Origin: JACVRW01 sp040509755
GTDB lineage: Bacteria > Actinomycetota > Thermoleophilia > Solirubrobacterales > Thermoleophilaceae
DNA length: 64,000 nucleotides
Direction of reading: 5' to 3'
Assembly: GCA_040509755.1 (NCBI GenBank)
Contig: JBEVKF010000070.1
Location: 1 to 64,000, forward strand
A program made the position numbers and the translations under genes. Shown here in pieces: positions 55,725 to 62,757 of the stretch. Within the stretch, counting starts at the first letter, position 1; the number at the start of each line of letters is the position of its first letter. Below the pieces are notes generated by a model that was given only the letters and a program-made list of their open reading frames with translations, did not search any database and was not told the DNA's origin.

Positions 55725-56605
55725 CCAAGCCGCCGTCCCTCCACCAGCTCGAGCAGAAGTCCCTCGCGGAGGCCGCCGCGCGCGATGCGGAGCGGCAACC
55801 GGAGCAGGTCCGACAGCGCCTCCAGGATCAGGATCCCCGCGGGAAGGAGTCGCACCCGCTCGGGGTCGAGCTCGAAGCGCTCCGCCACCTCTCCGATCGG
55901 CGTGCTGGACAGCACGCGAATCCCGCGCTCGAGCGTCTCGTGCGCAAGCTCGGCGCCCACGAGGCGCCGCAGCGACGTTGCCGTGCCGCCCACGGCCACG
56001 GCGCTGTCGGCCGGCGGCGGCTCCAGTCCCTCGAACGTCCCTTCGACGTGCCGGCGTACCTTCCCGAGCTCGGTCGCCGAGGGTGGGTCCGAGCGCAGGT
56101 ACGAGTCGGCGAGGAAGCCCGAGCCGATTCTGAACGACTCGGACCAGGCCATCCTGCCGTTCGCCTCGCCGATGGCGAGCTCGCTCGATCCGCCGCCCAC
56201 GTCGATCACGGCGACCGTCCCTTCCGGCGCCTCGATCAGGGTGCGCGTGGCCCCTACGAAGGACAGCCGCGCCTCCTCCTCGCCCGAAAGGATGCTCAGC
56301 TCCATGCCGCCGGCGTCCTGCACGGCGCTCACGAGGGCGTCCCGGTTCCGCGCGGTCCTGATGGCGGCCGTGGCCACCGCGACGATGTGCTCGGCTCCGA
56401 CCTCGGTTGCAACCGCCGCCTGCGTGCGGACCACCTCGGCGGTCTCCGCGATCTTCGCCGCCGGTATCAGCGCGCCGTTCCCGAGGCTCCTGCCGATGCG
56501 CGTGAACGCGCGCTGGGTGACGAGCTCCCGGAGCCTTCCCTCACCGGCATCCGCCACGAGCAGGCGCGTGGTGTTGCTGCCGATGTCGATGCAGGCGCAG
56601 ATCAA
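55721..56605 (-). CDS. Ppx/GppA-family phosphatase
   Basis: 294 residues from TTG 56605 that overlaps the phoU stop (TTGA). Family motifs ACIDIGSNTTRLLVAD (about 4-19), EHIVAVATAAIRTARN (about 71-86), ILSGEEEARLSFVGATRTL (about 105-123), VIDVGGGSSELAIG (about 132-145) and VGGTATSLRRLVG (about 204-216) match the exopolyphosphatase/guanosine pentaphosphate phosphohydrolase core. It lacks the C-terminal HD-like domain of long Ppx, so it is the short actinobacterial type. Placed after phoU and near ppk, it probably degrades polyphosphate. Confidence 0.87.
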   Translation of the reverse strand: MICACIDIGSNTTRLLVADAGEGRLRELVTQRAFTRIGRSLGNGALIPAAKIAETAEVVRTQAAVATEVGAEHIVAVATAAIRTARNRDALVSAVQDAGGMELSILSGEEEARLSFVGATRTLIEAPEGTVAVIDVGGGSSELAIGEANGRMAWSESFRIGSGFLADSYLRSDPPSATELGKVRRHVEGTFEGLEPPPADSAVAVGGTATSLRRLVGAELAHETLERGIRVLSSTPIGEVAERFELDPERVRLLPAGILILEALSDLLRLPLRIARGGLREGLLLELVEGRRLG

Positions 56606-57303
56606 AAAGTGGGCGGTACCGCGACGGGGTGCGAGGCGTCCTCGAACTCCCTGAAGAGCCCGGTGACGACAAACGCGGTCTGCTCGCCGATGTCGACGGC
56701 ATTGTCCCCGATCCGCTCGATGCATCGCCCCACGAGCATCATGTGCATCGCCCACTCGCGCCTGTCCGGCTCGTCGCCCAGTTCGAGCGCGGTGCGGAAG
56801 ACGTCGCGGTTCAGTTCGTCGATCACGTCGTCCTGCCGGACGAGGTCCTGCGCCATCTCGACGTCTCGGCGCGTGAACGCCTGGCCGCACTGCACGACCT
56901 GCTGCCGCGCCTGGTCCCCCATCTGCTGAATGAGGTCGAGCAGGCCCTGCTCGGCCGGCGGCTGATAGCCGTCCAGAGGGACGAGCTTGCACATGTTCAC
57001 GCACTGGTCGCCCATGCGCTCGACGTGCTTGATCACATGGAGTAGCGCCGCCACGACGCGCAGGTCGCCCGCAACCGGCGCCTGCAACGCCAGCAGAGAC
57101 AGGATTCCCTGGTGGACCTCCAAGTAGCGGCCGTCGATGCGGTCGTCGTCGGCGATCACCATGCTCGCGAGCTCGATGTCCTGGTTGCAGACGGTCTCGA
57201 GCGAGCGGTCCAGGGCGGTCACGACGAGGTCGAGTCCTCCGAGCGCGGACCGCTCGAGGCCCCGAAGCTCCTCCTGGAAGTGGGCTCTGGAGGTGTCCGA
57301 CAT
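56602..57303 (-). CDS. phoU: Phosphate signalling protein PhoU
   Basis: 233 residues from ATG 57303 (MSDTSRAHFQEELRGLER). Two PhoU repeats of three helices: MVIADDDRIDGRYLEVHQGILSLLALQAPVAGDLRVVAALLHVIKHVERMGDQCVNM (split, about 51-107), and AQDLVRQDDVIDELNRDVF with MHMMLVGRCIERIGDNAVDIGEQT (about 185-210). The HVERMGDQ and CIERIGDNA signatures are complete. It links PstSCAB to the sensor kinase to shut off phosphate starvation signalling. It is 7 bases after pstB. Confidence 0.93.
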   Translation of the reverse strand: MSDTSRAHFQEELRGLERSALGGLDLVVTALDRSLETVCNQDIELASMVIADDDRIDGRYLEVHQGILSLLALQAPVAGDLRVVAALLHVIKHVERMGDQCVNMCKLVPLDGYQPPAEQGLLDLIQQMGDQARQQVVQCGQAFTRRDVEMAQDLVRQDDVIDELNRDVFRTALELGDEPDRREWAMHMMLVGRCIERIGDNAVDIGEQTAFVVTGLFREFEDASHPVAVPPTF

Positions 57304-57310
57304 GAGCGTG

Positions 57311-58183
57311 CTAGCCGACCTTGCCCGTGACGTACGCCTCGGTCCGGGAGTCGGAGGGGTTCGTGAAGATCTTCTCGGTGTCGTCGAACTCGACGACACG
57401 GCCAGTCCGCTGCTTGCCGGACTCGTCGAGCTCCACGGTGAAGAAGGCGGTCTTGTCGGACACGCGCGCTGCCTGCTGCATGTTGTGAGTGACGATCACG
57501 ATCGAGTAGTTCCGCTTGAGCTCGAGCATCAGGTCCTCGATCTTCCCGGTCGAGATCGGGTCGAGCGCCGAGCAGGGCTCGTCCATGAGCACCACGTCCG
57601 GCTCCACCGCCAGTGCGCGCGCGATACAGAGCCGCTGCTGCTGACCGCCCGACATGCCGAACGCGTTGGTCTTGAGCCGGTCCTTCACCTCGTCCCAAAG
57701 CGCGGCCTGGTGGAGCGCCCGCTCGACAATCTCGTCCATGCTCCCCTTCATGCCGAGCACTCGGGGGCCGAAGGCGATGTTGTCGAAGATGGACTTGGGG
57801 AAGGGGTTCGGCTTCTGGAACACCATGCCGATCCGCTTGCGGACCTCCACCGCGTCCACCTCGGGGCGATACAGGTCCTGATCGTGGTAGAGCACCTTGC
57901 CCTCCACGCTGGCGGTCGGAATCAGGTCGTTCATCCGGTTCAGACAGCGGATGACCGTCGACTTGCCGCACCCCGACGGCCCGATCAGGGCCGTGATGTC
58001 GTTCTGGCCGATGTCGAAACTGACGTCCCGGACAGCCGGCTTATCGCCGTAGGCGACGCCGAGTCCGTGGAGCTGGAAGATTGGCGGCGGGGGCGTGTCG
58101 CTTGGCTTCGGGCGCTCCGCCGTAGCGGTCGGATGCGGCAGGTCCACGCGGATCTCCGGATGCTCGGTCACTTGGTCGGCCAA
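57311..58183 (-). CDS. pstB: Phosphate ABC transporter ATP-binding protein PstB
   Basis: 290 residues, with TTG 58183 chosen because GGTGA lies 7 bases before it. GTG 58171 and GTG 58201 are alternatives. Walker A GPSGCGKST, Q-loop MVFQKPNPFP, signature MSGGQQQR, Walker B VVLMDEP and switch VTHNMQQ are all present. The 30-residue Pro-rich N-terminal extension (TATAERPKPSDTPPPP) is longer than in E. coli PstB. It is 12 bases after pstA. Confidence 0.94.
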   Translation of the reverse strand: MADQVTEHPEIRVDLPHPTATAERPKPSDTPPPPIFQLHGLGVAYGDKPAVRDVSFDIGQNDITALIGPSGCGKSTVIRCLNRMNDLIPTASVEGKVLYHDQDLYRPEVDAVEVRKRIGMVFQKPNPFPKSIFDNIAFGPRVLGMKGSMDEIVERALHQAALWDEVKDRLKTNAFGMSGGQQQRLCIARALAVEPDVVLMDEPCSALDPISTGKIEDLMLELKRNYSIVIVTHNMQQAARVSDKTAFFTVELDESGKQRTGRVVEFDDTEKIFTNPSDSRTEAYVTGKVG

Positions 58184-58194
58184 CTCTAAATCAC

Positions 58195-59085
58195 CTACCA
58201 CTTCTGTTCGTAACGGTTTCGTAGCCAGATCGCGATGCTGTTCATGGCGAGCAGCAGTATCAGGAGGAGGAGGATCCCCGCTGCCGCTAGCGGCCGGTAG
58301 TCGTTGATGTCGTTGGATGCCCGCGAGATCCAGTCGAAGATCTGGATTGGCATTGCCGTGAATGGCGAGTCGAGCCCGGTCGGGTTGAACGCGATCACGG
58401 TAGCGGCGCCGACCACGATCAGCGGCGCGGTCTCGCCGATCGCGCGCGAGAGCGCGAGGATCACGCCGGTTGCGACGCCCGGAATGGCCGCAGGGAGCAC
58501 CTGGCGCCAGATCGTCTGCCATTGGGTGGCGCCGAGCGCCATCGAGCCCTCGCGGATCGACGGCGGAACGGCGCGGAGCGCCTCGCGTCCGGCGATGATC
58601 ACCATCGGCAGCACGAGTAGGCCCAGCGTCAGGCCTCCCGCCAGTATCACGTTCCCGAGGTGGAGCGGACCGCGCACCAGGAACGCCAGCCCAAGGATGC
58701 CGTAGACGATCGAGGGCACCGCGGCCAGGTTCTGGATGTTCAGCTCGATCAGCCGGTTCCACCAGCGGTTCGGGTCGGCGTACTCCTCGAGGTAGATGGC
58801 GGTGGCGACCCCGACGGGCACGATGAAGACGGCAACGACGCCCATCAGCCAGATCGTGCCCCAGAGTGCCGCCTGGATGCCCGCCTTGTCGGCGGTAATC
58901 GACGTAAAGCTGGTGATGAAGTGCCAATCGAGCGTGCCCGTTCCGTCTCGGATGACGTCGACCAGGAGTACCGCCAGGAGGCCGATCGCGATCGCCAGCG
59001 AGGCGAGCAGCGCGAGCCGAAAGGCCACATCCTTCGCCCGCCGCGAGCCGGAGGACCGGCCGATCGGGGCTTCCATGGCGCTCAC
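58195..59085 (-). CDS. pstA: Phosphate ABC transporter permease PstA
   Basis: 296 residues with six membrane helices. ABC permease EAA region: VPPSIREGSMALGATQWQTIWRQVLPAAIPGVATGVILALSRAIGETAPLIVVGAA (split at about 172-227). The GTG start (59085) overlaps the pstC stop (GTGA). An ATG three codons in is an alternative. It forms the membrane channel with PstC. Confidence 0.93.
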   Translation of the reverse strand: MSAMEAPIGRSSGSRRAKDVAFRLALLASLAIAIGLLAVLLVDVIRDGTGTLDWHFITSFTSITADKAGIQAALWGTIWLMGVVAVFIVPVGVATAIYLEEYADPNRWWNRLIELNIQNLAAVPSIVYGILGLAFLVRGPLHLGNVILAGGLTLGLLVLPMVIIAGREALRAVPPSIREGSMALGATQWQTIWRQVLPAAIPGVATGVILALSRAIGETAPLIVVGAATVIAFNPTGLDSPFTAMPIQIFDWISRASNDINDYRPLAAAGILLLLILLLAMNSIAIWLRNRYEQKW

Positions 59086-60032
59086 TCGTACACCTGCCTG
59101 TACTTGCGCACGAAGCGGATCGAGATCATGTTCATCACAAACGTGATCAGGAACAGCGTGGTGCCCACCGCGAAGATCGTCTTGTAAGCGATCGAGCCCG
59201 TGGCGGCGTCACCCTTGGCGGTCGCGCCGATGAACGCCGTGAGCGTCTCCATCGACTGTCCTACGTTGACCCCCCACTGCGGCTGCTGGCCGCCCGCGAT
59301 GAGCACGACCATCGTCTCGCCCACCGCCCGCGACAGGGCGAGCACGATGGAGGCGACGATCCCCGAGAGCGCGGCCGGGAACACCACGCGGACGGCGACC
59401 TGGAACTTCGATGCGCCGAGCCCGAACGCGCCTTCGCGCAACGACTGCGGGACTGAGCGCATCGAATCCTCCGAGATCGACGCGACGATCGGGATGGTCA
59501 GGAAGCCGATGATGATCCCGGCGGCGAGCGCGTTGAAGATCCCGACGTGGAGGTTGAGGACGTCGCGCAGGATCGTCGGCGTGAAGAAGGTCAGCGCGAA
59601 GTAGCCGAACACGATCGTGGGGATGCCGGCGAGCAGCTCGATCGCGGGCTTGATCGTCTTCCGTACGCGCGGCCGTGCGTACTCGCTCAGATAGATGGCC
59701 GCCCCGAGCCCGAGCGGGACGGCTACGAGCATCGCGATCAGGCTCGTGGCGAAGGTCCCGACGACAAGTGGCAGGACCCCGAAGCTCGGCGGCTTGAACA
59801 GTGGCGACCACTTGGTCCCGAACAGGAAGTCGTGGATACCCACCGCGCGGAAGAAGACGATCGTCTCCTGCAGCAGGGCGATCACGATGCCCGTGGTGGT
59901 CAGCAGCGAGATCAGCGCGGCGAGCAGCAGGAGCCCCTTGATCACGGCCTCCCCCCAACGGCGACGAGCCGCCCGGAGGCTCGGAGCCTCCGGGCGGCCG
60001 CTACGACCGGCAGCTGTTGTGGCTGCCTCCAA
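59082..60032 (-). CDS. pstC: Phosphate ABC transporter permease PstC
   Basis: 316 residues from TTG 60032, immediately after the pstS stop. A GTG at 59945 with GGGGGGAGG just upstream is another possible start and would remove the first 29 residues. Six helices follow, with the permease loop MRSVPQSLREGAFGLGASKFQVAVRVVFPAALSGIVASIVLALSRAVGETMVVLIAGG (split at about 188-245). The first 30 codons contain a perfect inverted repeat (59968-59998), so start choice and RNA structure are linked. Confidence 0.92.
   Translation of the reverse strand: MEAATTAAGRSGRPEAPSLRAARRRWGEAVIKGLLLLAALISLLTTTGIVIALLQETIVFFRAVGIHDFLFGTKWSPLFKPPSFGVLPLVVGTFATSLIAMLVAVPLGLGAAIYLSEYARPRVRKTIKPAIELLAGIPTIVFGYFALTFFTPTILRDVLNLHVGIFNALAAGIIIGFLTIPIVASISEDSMRSVPQSLREGAFGLGASKFQVAVRVVFPAALSGIVASIVLALSRAVGETMVVLIAGGQQPQWGVNVGQSMETLTAFIGATAKGDAATGSIAYKTIFAVGTTLFLITFVMNMISIRFVRKYRQVYE
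59968..59998 (-). repeat. Perfect 15-bp inverted repeat at the pstS-pstC junction
   Basis: Arms GCCGCCCGGAGGCTC and GAGCCTCCGGGCGGC around a single central base. As RNA it would form a very stable stem with a few-base loop, 35 bases after the pstS stop. It may stabilise the pstS mRNA 3' end or partly block transcription, giving more PstS than PstCAB. It overlaps the first codons of pstC. Confidence 0.8.
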
Positions 60033-60986
60033 CTACCCCCCGAGCGCGGTCTTTGCCTTGGCCGCCTGGTCGGGATCCATCGCCACGATCTGCGAGGCGT
60101 CGGCGATGGCCTGGTAGTTGTCGTTCACGTACTGGAGGAAGGCCTTGACCTCCGGCCGCTTCAGCGCCTTCGTGCTCGGATACATGAACAGCGGGCGCGA
60201 CAGCGGCTTGTACTCGCCTGACTGGATCGTCTCGGTCGTGGGCTCGACGCAACCGCCGCCGCCGTCGACCGTCACCAGGTTCAGCTTGTCCTTGTTCTGC
60301 TCGTAGTAGGAGTGGCCGAAGTAGCCGAGGCCGCCGGGCTCGCCGGCCACGCCCTGAACCAGGACGTTGTCGTCCTCGGAGGGCGAGTAGTCCTCGCGCG
60401 AGACGCCCTCCTCACCGTTGATCTCACCGGTGAAGAAGTCGAACGTGCCCGAGTCGGTGCCCGGCCCGAAGAGCTTCAGCTCGGTGTCGGGGAGCTTCGG
60501 GTTGATCTCGCTCAGGCTCTTGACCTTCGAGCCCTTGTTCCACAGCTTCTTCAGCTCGGCTGTGGTGAGGCAGTCGACCTTCAGGTCGGGATTGGTGACG
60601 ACGGCGATGCCGTCGTTCGCGACCTGGATCTCCTTGTAGGTGATCCCCGCCTTCTTGCAGACCGGGGCCTCCTCATCGGGCTTGATCGGCCGTGACGCGT
60701 CGGAGATGTCGGTCTCGCCTGCGCAGAACTTCTCGAAGCCGCCGCCCGTACCCGAGGTGCCGACCGTGATCTTCACGTTCGGGTTCTCGCCCTGGAACGC
60801 CTCCTGAGCGGCCTGGGCGAACGGGGCCACGGTGCTCGACCCGTCGATCTTGATCGTGCCGGACAGGTCGCCTCCGCCACTGCTGCTGTTCGAGCTGCTG
60901 CTGCTGCTGTCGTCGTCGCCTCCGCACGCCGTCGCGCCCAGCGCAAGGGCGCCGCATGCGGCAATCGAAATAAGGATCTTCTTCAT
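60033..60986 (-). CDS. pstS: Phosphate-binding lipoprotein PstS
   Basis: 317 residues from ATG 60986. A lipoprotein signal MKKILISIAACGALALGATAC puts the lipidated Cys at about residue 21. A Ser/Gly linker follows. Phosphate-site motifs are IKIDGSSTVAPFAQAA (about 50-65), VGTSGTGGGFEKFCAGETDISDASRPIK (split at about 78-105), LKLFGPGTDSGTFDFF (about 163-178) and GLGYFGHSYYEQN. It is the first of pstSCAB-phoU and lies next to a Pho box-like element (61040-61062). Confidence 0.95.
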   Translation of the reverse strand: MKKILISIAACGALALGATACGGDDDSSSSSSNSSSGGGDLSGTIKIDGSSTVAPFAQAAQEAFQGENPNVKITVGTSGTGGGFEKFCAGETDISDASRPIKPDEEAPVCKKAGITYKEIQVANDGIAVVTNPDLKVDCLTTAELKKLWNKGSKVKSLSEINPKLPDTELKLFGPGTDSGTFDFFTGEINGEEGVSREDYSPSEDDNVLVQGVAGEPGGLGYFGHSYYEQNKDKLNLVTVDGGGGCVEPTTETIQSGEYKPLSRPLFMYPSTKALKRPEVKAFLQYVNDNYQAIADASQIVAMDPDQAAKAKTALGG

Positions 60987-61039
60987 GTCCCGCACGCTCG
61001 CATCACCCACGGGCGAGTCTGTTATCCGCCTGTGGCCGC

Positions 61040-61062
61040 CTTGTAAAAAGGATGTGAACGCC
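61040..61062 (-). promoter_or_regulatory. Pho box-like direct repeat upstream of pstS
   Basis: On the minus strand the site reads as two 11-base units, GTTCACATCCT and TTTTACAAG, with the GTTCAC/TTTAC core spaced as in actinobacterial PhoP boxes (GTTCACC direct repeats). It differs from the element at 61420-61442 in only 4 of 23 positions. It lies 54 bases upstream of pstS. Binding is inferred. Confidence 0.6.
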
Positions 61063-61067
61063 GGCTG

Positions 61068-61364
61068 CTACTCGGAGGAGAGCCGGTAGCCGAACCCGAA
61101 GTGCGTGTGGATGTAGGCCCGGCCGGGGAGCGCCTCGTCCAGCTTCTGGCGAAGCCTTGCGATGTACACGTCGACCGACCGGTCGGTCTTCCGGTAGTGC
61201 TCCTCCCACACGGCCTGGTAGAGCTCCTCGCGCGAGACGATGCGATCGCGGCGCTCTGCCAGCGCCGTGAGCACGTCCAGCTCGCGAACCGTCAGCTGGA
61301 GCGGGCGCCCGCCGGCCAGGGCGAGGTATTCAGTGGGCCGAATCTCGAGCTCTCCGACGACCAT
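61068..61364 (-). CDS. Standalone OmpR/PhoB-type winged-helix regulator (no receiver)
   Basis: 98 residues from ATG 61364. Only the DNA-binding half of an OmpR-type regulator is present: LQLTVRELDVLTALAERRDRIVSREELYQAVWEEHYRKTDRSVDVYIARLRQKLDEALPG (split at about 22-81) and YIHTHFGFGYRLSSE. It ends 81 bases before pstS and is divergent from the response regulator at 61480. Because no receiver domain is encoded, it cannot be phosphorylated by a sensor kinase in the usual way. It may be autoregulated or act on the two Pho box-like sites on either side of it. Confidence 0.8.
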   Translation of the reverse strand: MVVGELEIRPTEYLALAGGRPLQLTVRELDVLTALAERRDRIVSREELYQAVWEEHYRKTDRSVDVYIARLRQKLDEALPGRAYIHTHFGFGYRLSSE

Positions 61365-61419
61365 GGAGAGCGACTGTGCCAGTCCCGGCCCGCAAAGACG
61401 GTTATTTCGGCGTTTCCGG

Positions 61420-61442
61420 CTTGTGAAAAGCCTGTGAACGCG
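61420..61442 (+). promoter_or_regulatory. Pho box-like direct repeat in the divergent regulator promoter
   Basis: CTTGTGAAAAGCCTGTGAACGCG has units TTGTGAAAAGC and CTGTGAACGCG in 11-base phase, i.e. TTTCAC and GTTCAC on the other strand. It is 19 of 23 identical to the site upstream of pstS. It lies between the standalone wHTH gene and the response regulator, 37 bases upstream of the latter's ATG, so it may autoregulate both. Confidence 0.6.
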
Positions 61443-61479
61443 AAACGCTCCGTTGGGCGTCTCTTTATGCTTCCGGGAG

Positions 61480-62274
61480 ATGGCGGATCTGCGAATCGCG
61501 ATCCTCGACTCTGATTCGGGGTTCGTGCGAGTGCTTGTGAAGCGGGCCGCGGACCTCGGCTGGCAATACCGGTGCCTGGAGGCGGCCCCGCCCGTCGAGG
61601 AGTTCGTGGCAATGCGCGTGAACGCGCTTGTCGTCGACCTCAGCCTCATGGGCCCCCGCGCGTGGGAGTTCCTCGAGCGCGTGACGGCGGCGCTCCCCGG
61701 AATGGGCGTCGTGGTCTGCACCGGCCGCACCAGCGTGTCGCAGCGGGTGCGCGGCCTGCGCGCCGGCGCCGACGACTGGATCACGAAGCCGTGCCACCCC
61801 GAGGAGGTGCTCGCGCGCATCGAGGCCGTGGTGCGGCGCCGCAAGCGCGCCTCCGCGCGGGTCGAGATGGGCCCGCTGGTGGCCGGCGAGCTGGAGATCC
61901 GGGCGGACCAGTTCCAGGCGTTCGTGCGCAGCCGCAGCGTCGACCTGACGAGGCGCGAGTTCGAGCTGCTCCAGCTGCTGGCGCAGGCGCAGGGGAAGGT
62001 GCTCCAGCGCGAGGAGATCTACCAGGCGGTCTGGGGCTACGCCATGGCCCACGGCGACCGGTCGGTGGACGTGTTCGTACGCAAGGTGCGCCTGAAGCTC
62101 GAGACCACCTCGCCGGACTGGAGTTACATCCACACGCACTTCGGCGTCGGGTACCGCTTCCAGCCCGAGCGCTCGGGCGGCCCGGACGAGGCCGCGGCGT
62201 TCGAGGAGGAGCTGCGCAGCCCGCCGGCATCTGCCTCGGAGCCCACCGAGAGCATCCTCAGTAGACAGTCGTAG
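61480..62274 (+). CDS. PhoB/OmpR-family response regulator
   Basis: 264 residues from ATG 61480. Receiver domain (about 1-120): the first acidic region is ILDSDSG rather than the usual DD, the phosphoacceptor Asp is in ALVVDLSLMGP (about 58), the Thr is in VVVCTGRTS and the Lys is in WITKPCHPEEV (about 106). The winged helix (about 140-232) has LTRREFELLQLLAQAQGKVLQREEIYQAVWGYAMAHGDRSVDVFVRKVRLKLE (split) and SYIHTHFGVGYRF. A 25-residue acidic tail is added. No histidine kinase is adjacent. Its DNA-binding domain is closely related to the standalone wHTH gene next to it. Confidence 0.88.
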   Translation: MADLRIAILDSDSGFVRVLVKRAADLGWQYRCLEAAPPVEEFVAMRVNALVVDLSLMGPRAWEFLERVTAALPGMGVVVCTGRTSVSQRVRGLRAGADDWITKPCHPEEVLARIEAVVRRRKRASARVEMGPLVAGELEIRADQFQAFVRSRSVDLTRREFELLQLLAQAQGKVLQREEIYQAVWGYAMAHGDRSVDVFVRKVRLKLETTSPDWSYIHTHFGVGYRFQPERSGGPDEAAAFEEELRSPPASASEPTESILSRQS

Positions 62275-62296
62275 GCGTTAGCCATACTGCGCCCGC

Positions 62297-62749
62297 ATGT
62301 CGAGGAATCAGCGGATTGGGCTGCTCGCAGCCGCCGCGGTGGTGGTCGTCGTGGCGATCGTGGTCGCGGTCGCGAGTGGCGGTGGGAGCGACGACAACAC
62401 GACGGCTCAGACGACGACTCAGGGCGGGTCCGGCGGCACCGGGACCACCACGACGGCCGCGCCGCAGCCGACCGAATTCCGCCTTCAGATCAAGGGCGGC
62501 GAGCCGGTCGGCGGCGTGCAGGACTTCAAGGTGAAGAAGGGCGACAAGGTGACGATCGTCGTCACCGCCGACGCGCACGACGACATCCATGTCCACGGCG
62601 TCGATATCGAGAAGCCGGTCGAGCCGGGCAAGCCCACAACCTTCAGGTTCACTGCCGACACCGAGGGCATCTTCGACATCGAGAGCCATGTGGCCGAGGA
62701 CGCAGGCCGTGAGCCGCAGATGGCAAAGCTGACGGTCGAGCCCGACTGA
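62297..62749 (+). CDS. Membrane-anchored cupredoxin-like protein
   Basis: 150 residues. A single N-terminal helix (IGLLAAAAVVVVVAIVVAVAS, about 7-27) is followed by a Thr/Gly-rich linker (about 30-55), then a beta domain (QIKGGEPVGGVQDFKVKKGDKVTIVVTADAHDDIHVHGVDI, split at about 63-104; FRFTADTEGIFDIESH, about 114-129). The HDDIHVHG and final IESH segments supply His residues as in cupredoxins, although the Cys/Met of blue-copper sites is absent. It may bind copper. It is followed 8 bases later by a large membrane protein, and such a pair is common in actinobacteria. Confidence 0.75.
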   Translation: MSRNQRIGLLAAAAVVVVVAIVVAVASGGGSDDNTTAQTTTQGGSGGTGTTTTAAPQPTEFRLQIKGGEPVGGVQDFKVKKGDKVTIVVTADAHDDIHVHGVDIEKPVEPGKPTTFRFTADTEGIFDIESHVAEDAGREPQMAKLTVEPD

Positions 62750-62757
62750 CCTGAGTC

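Noticed and set aside
57311..58927. 538-codon minus frame covering pstB and the pstA region
   Set aside because: Only the part from about 58183 is PstB. The upstream section is a shadow of pstA.
60832..61089. Leu/Ser-rich plus-strand frame over the pstS start
   Set aside because: It is the antisense of the Ser-rich PstS linker. The composition arises from that linker, not from a gene.
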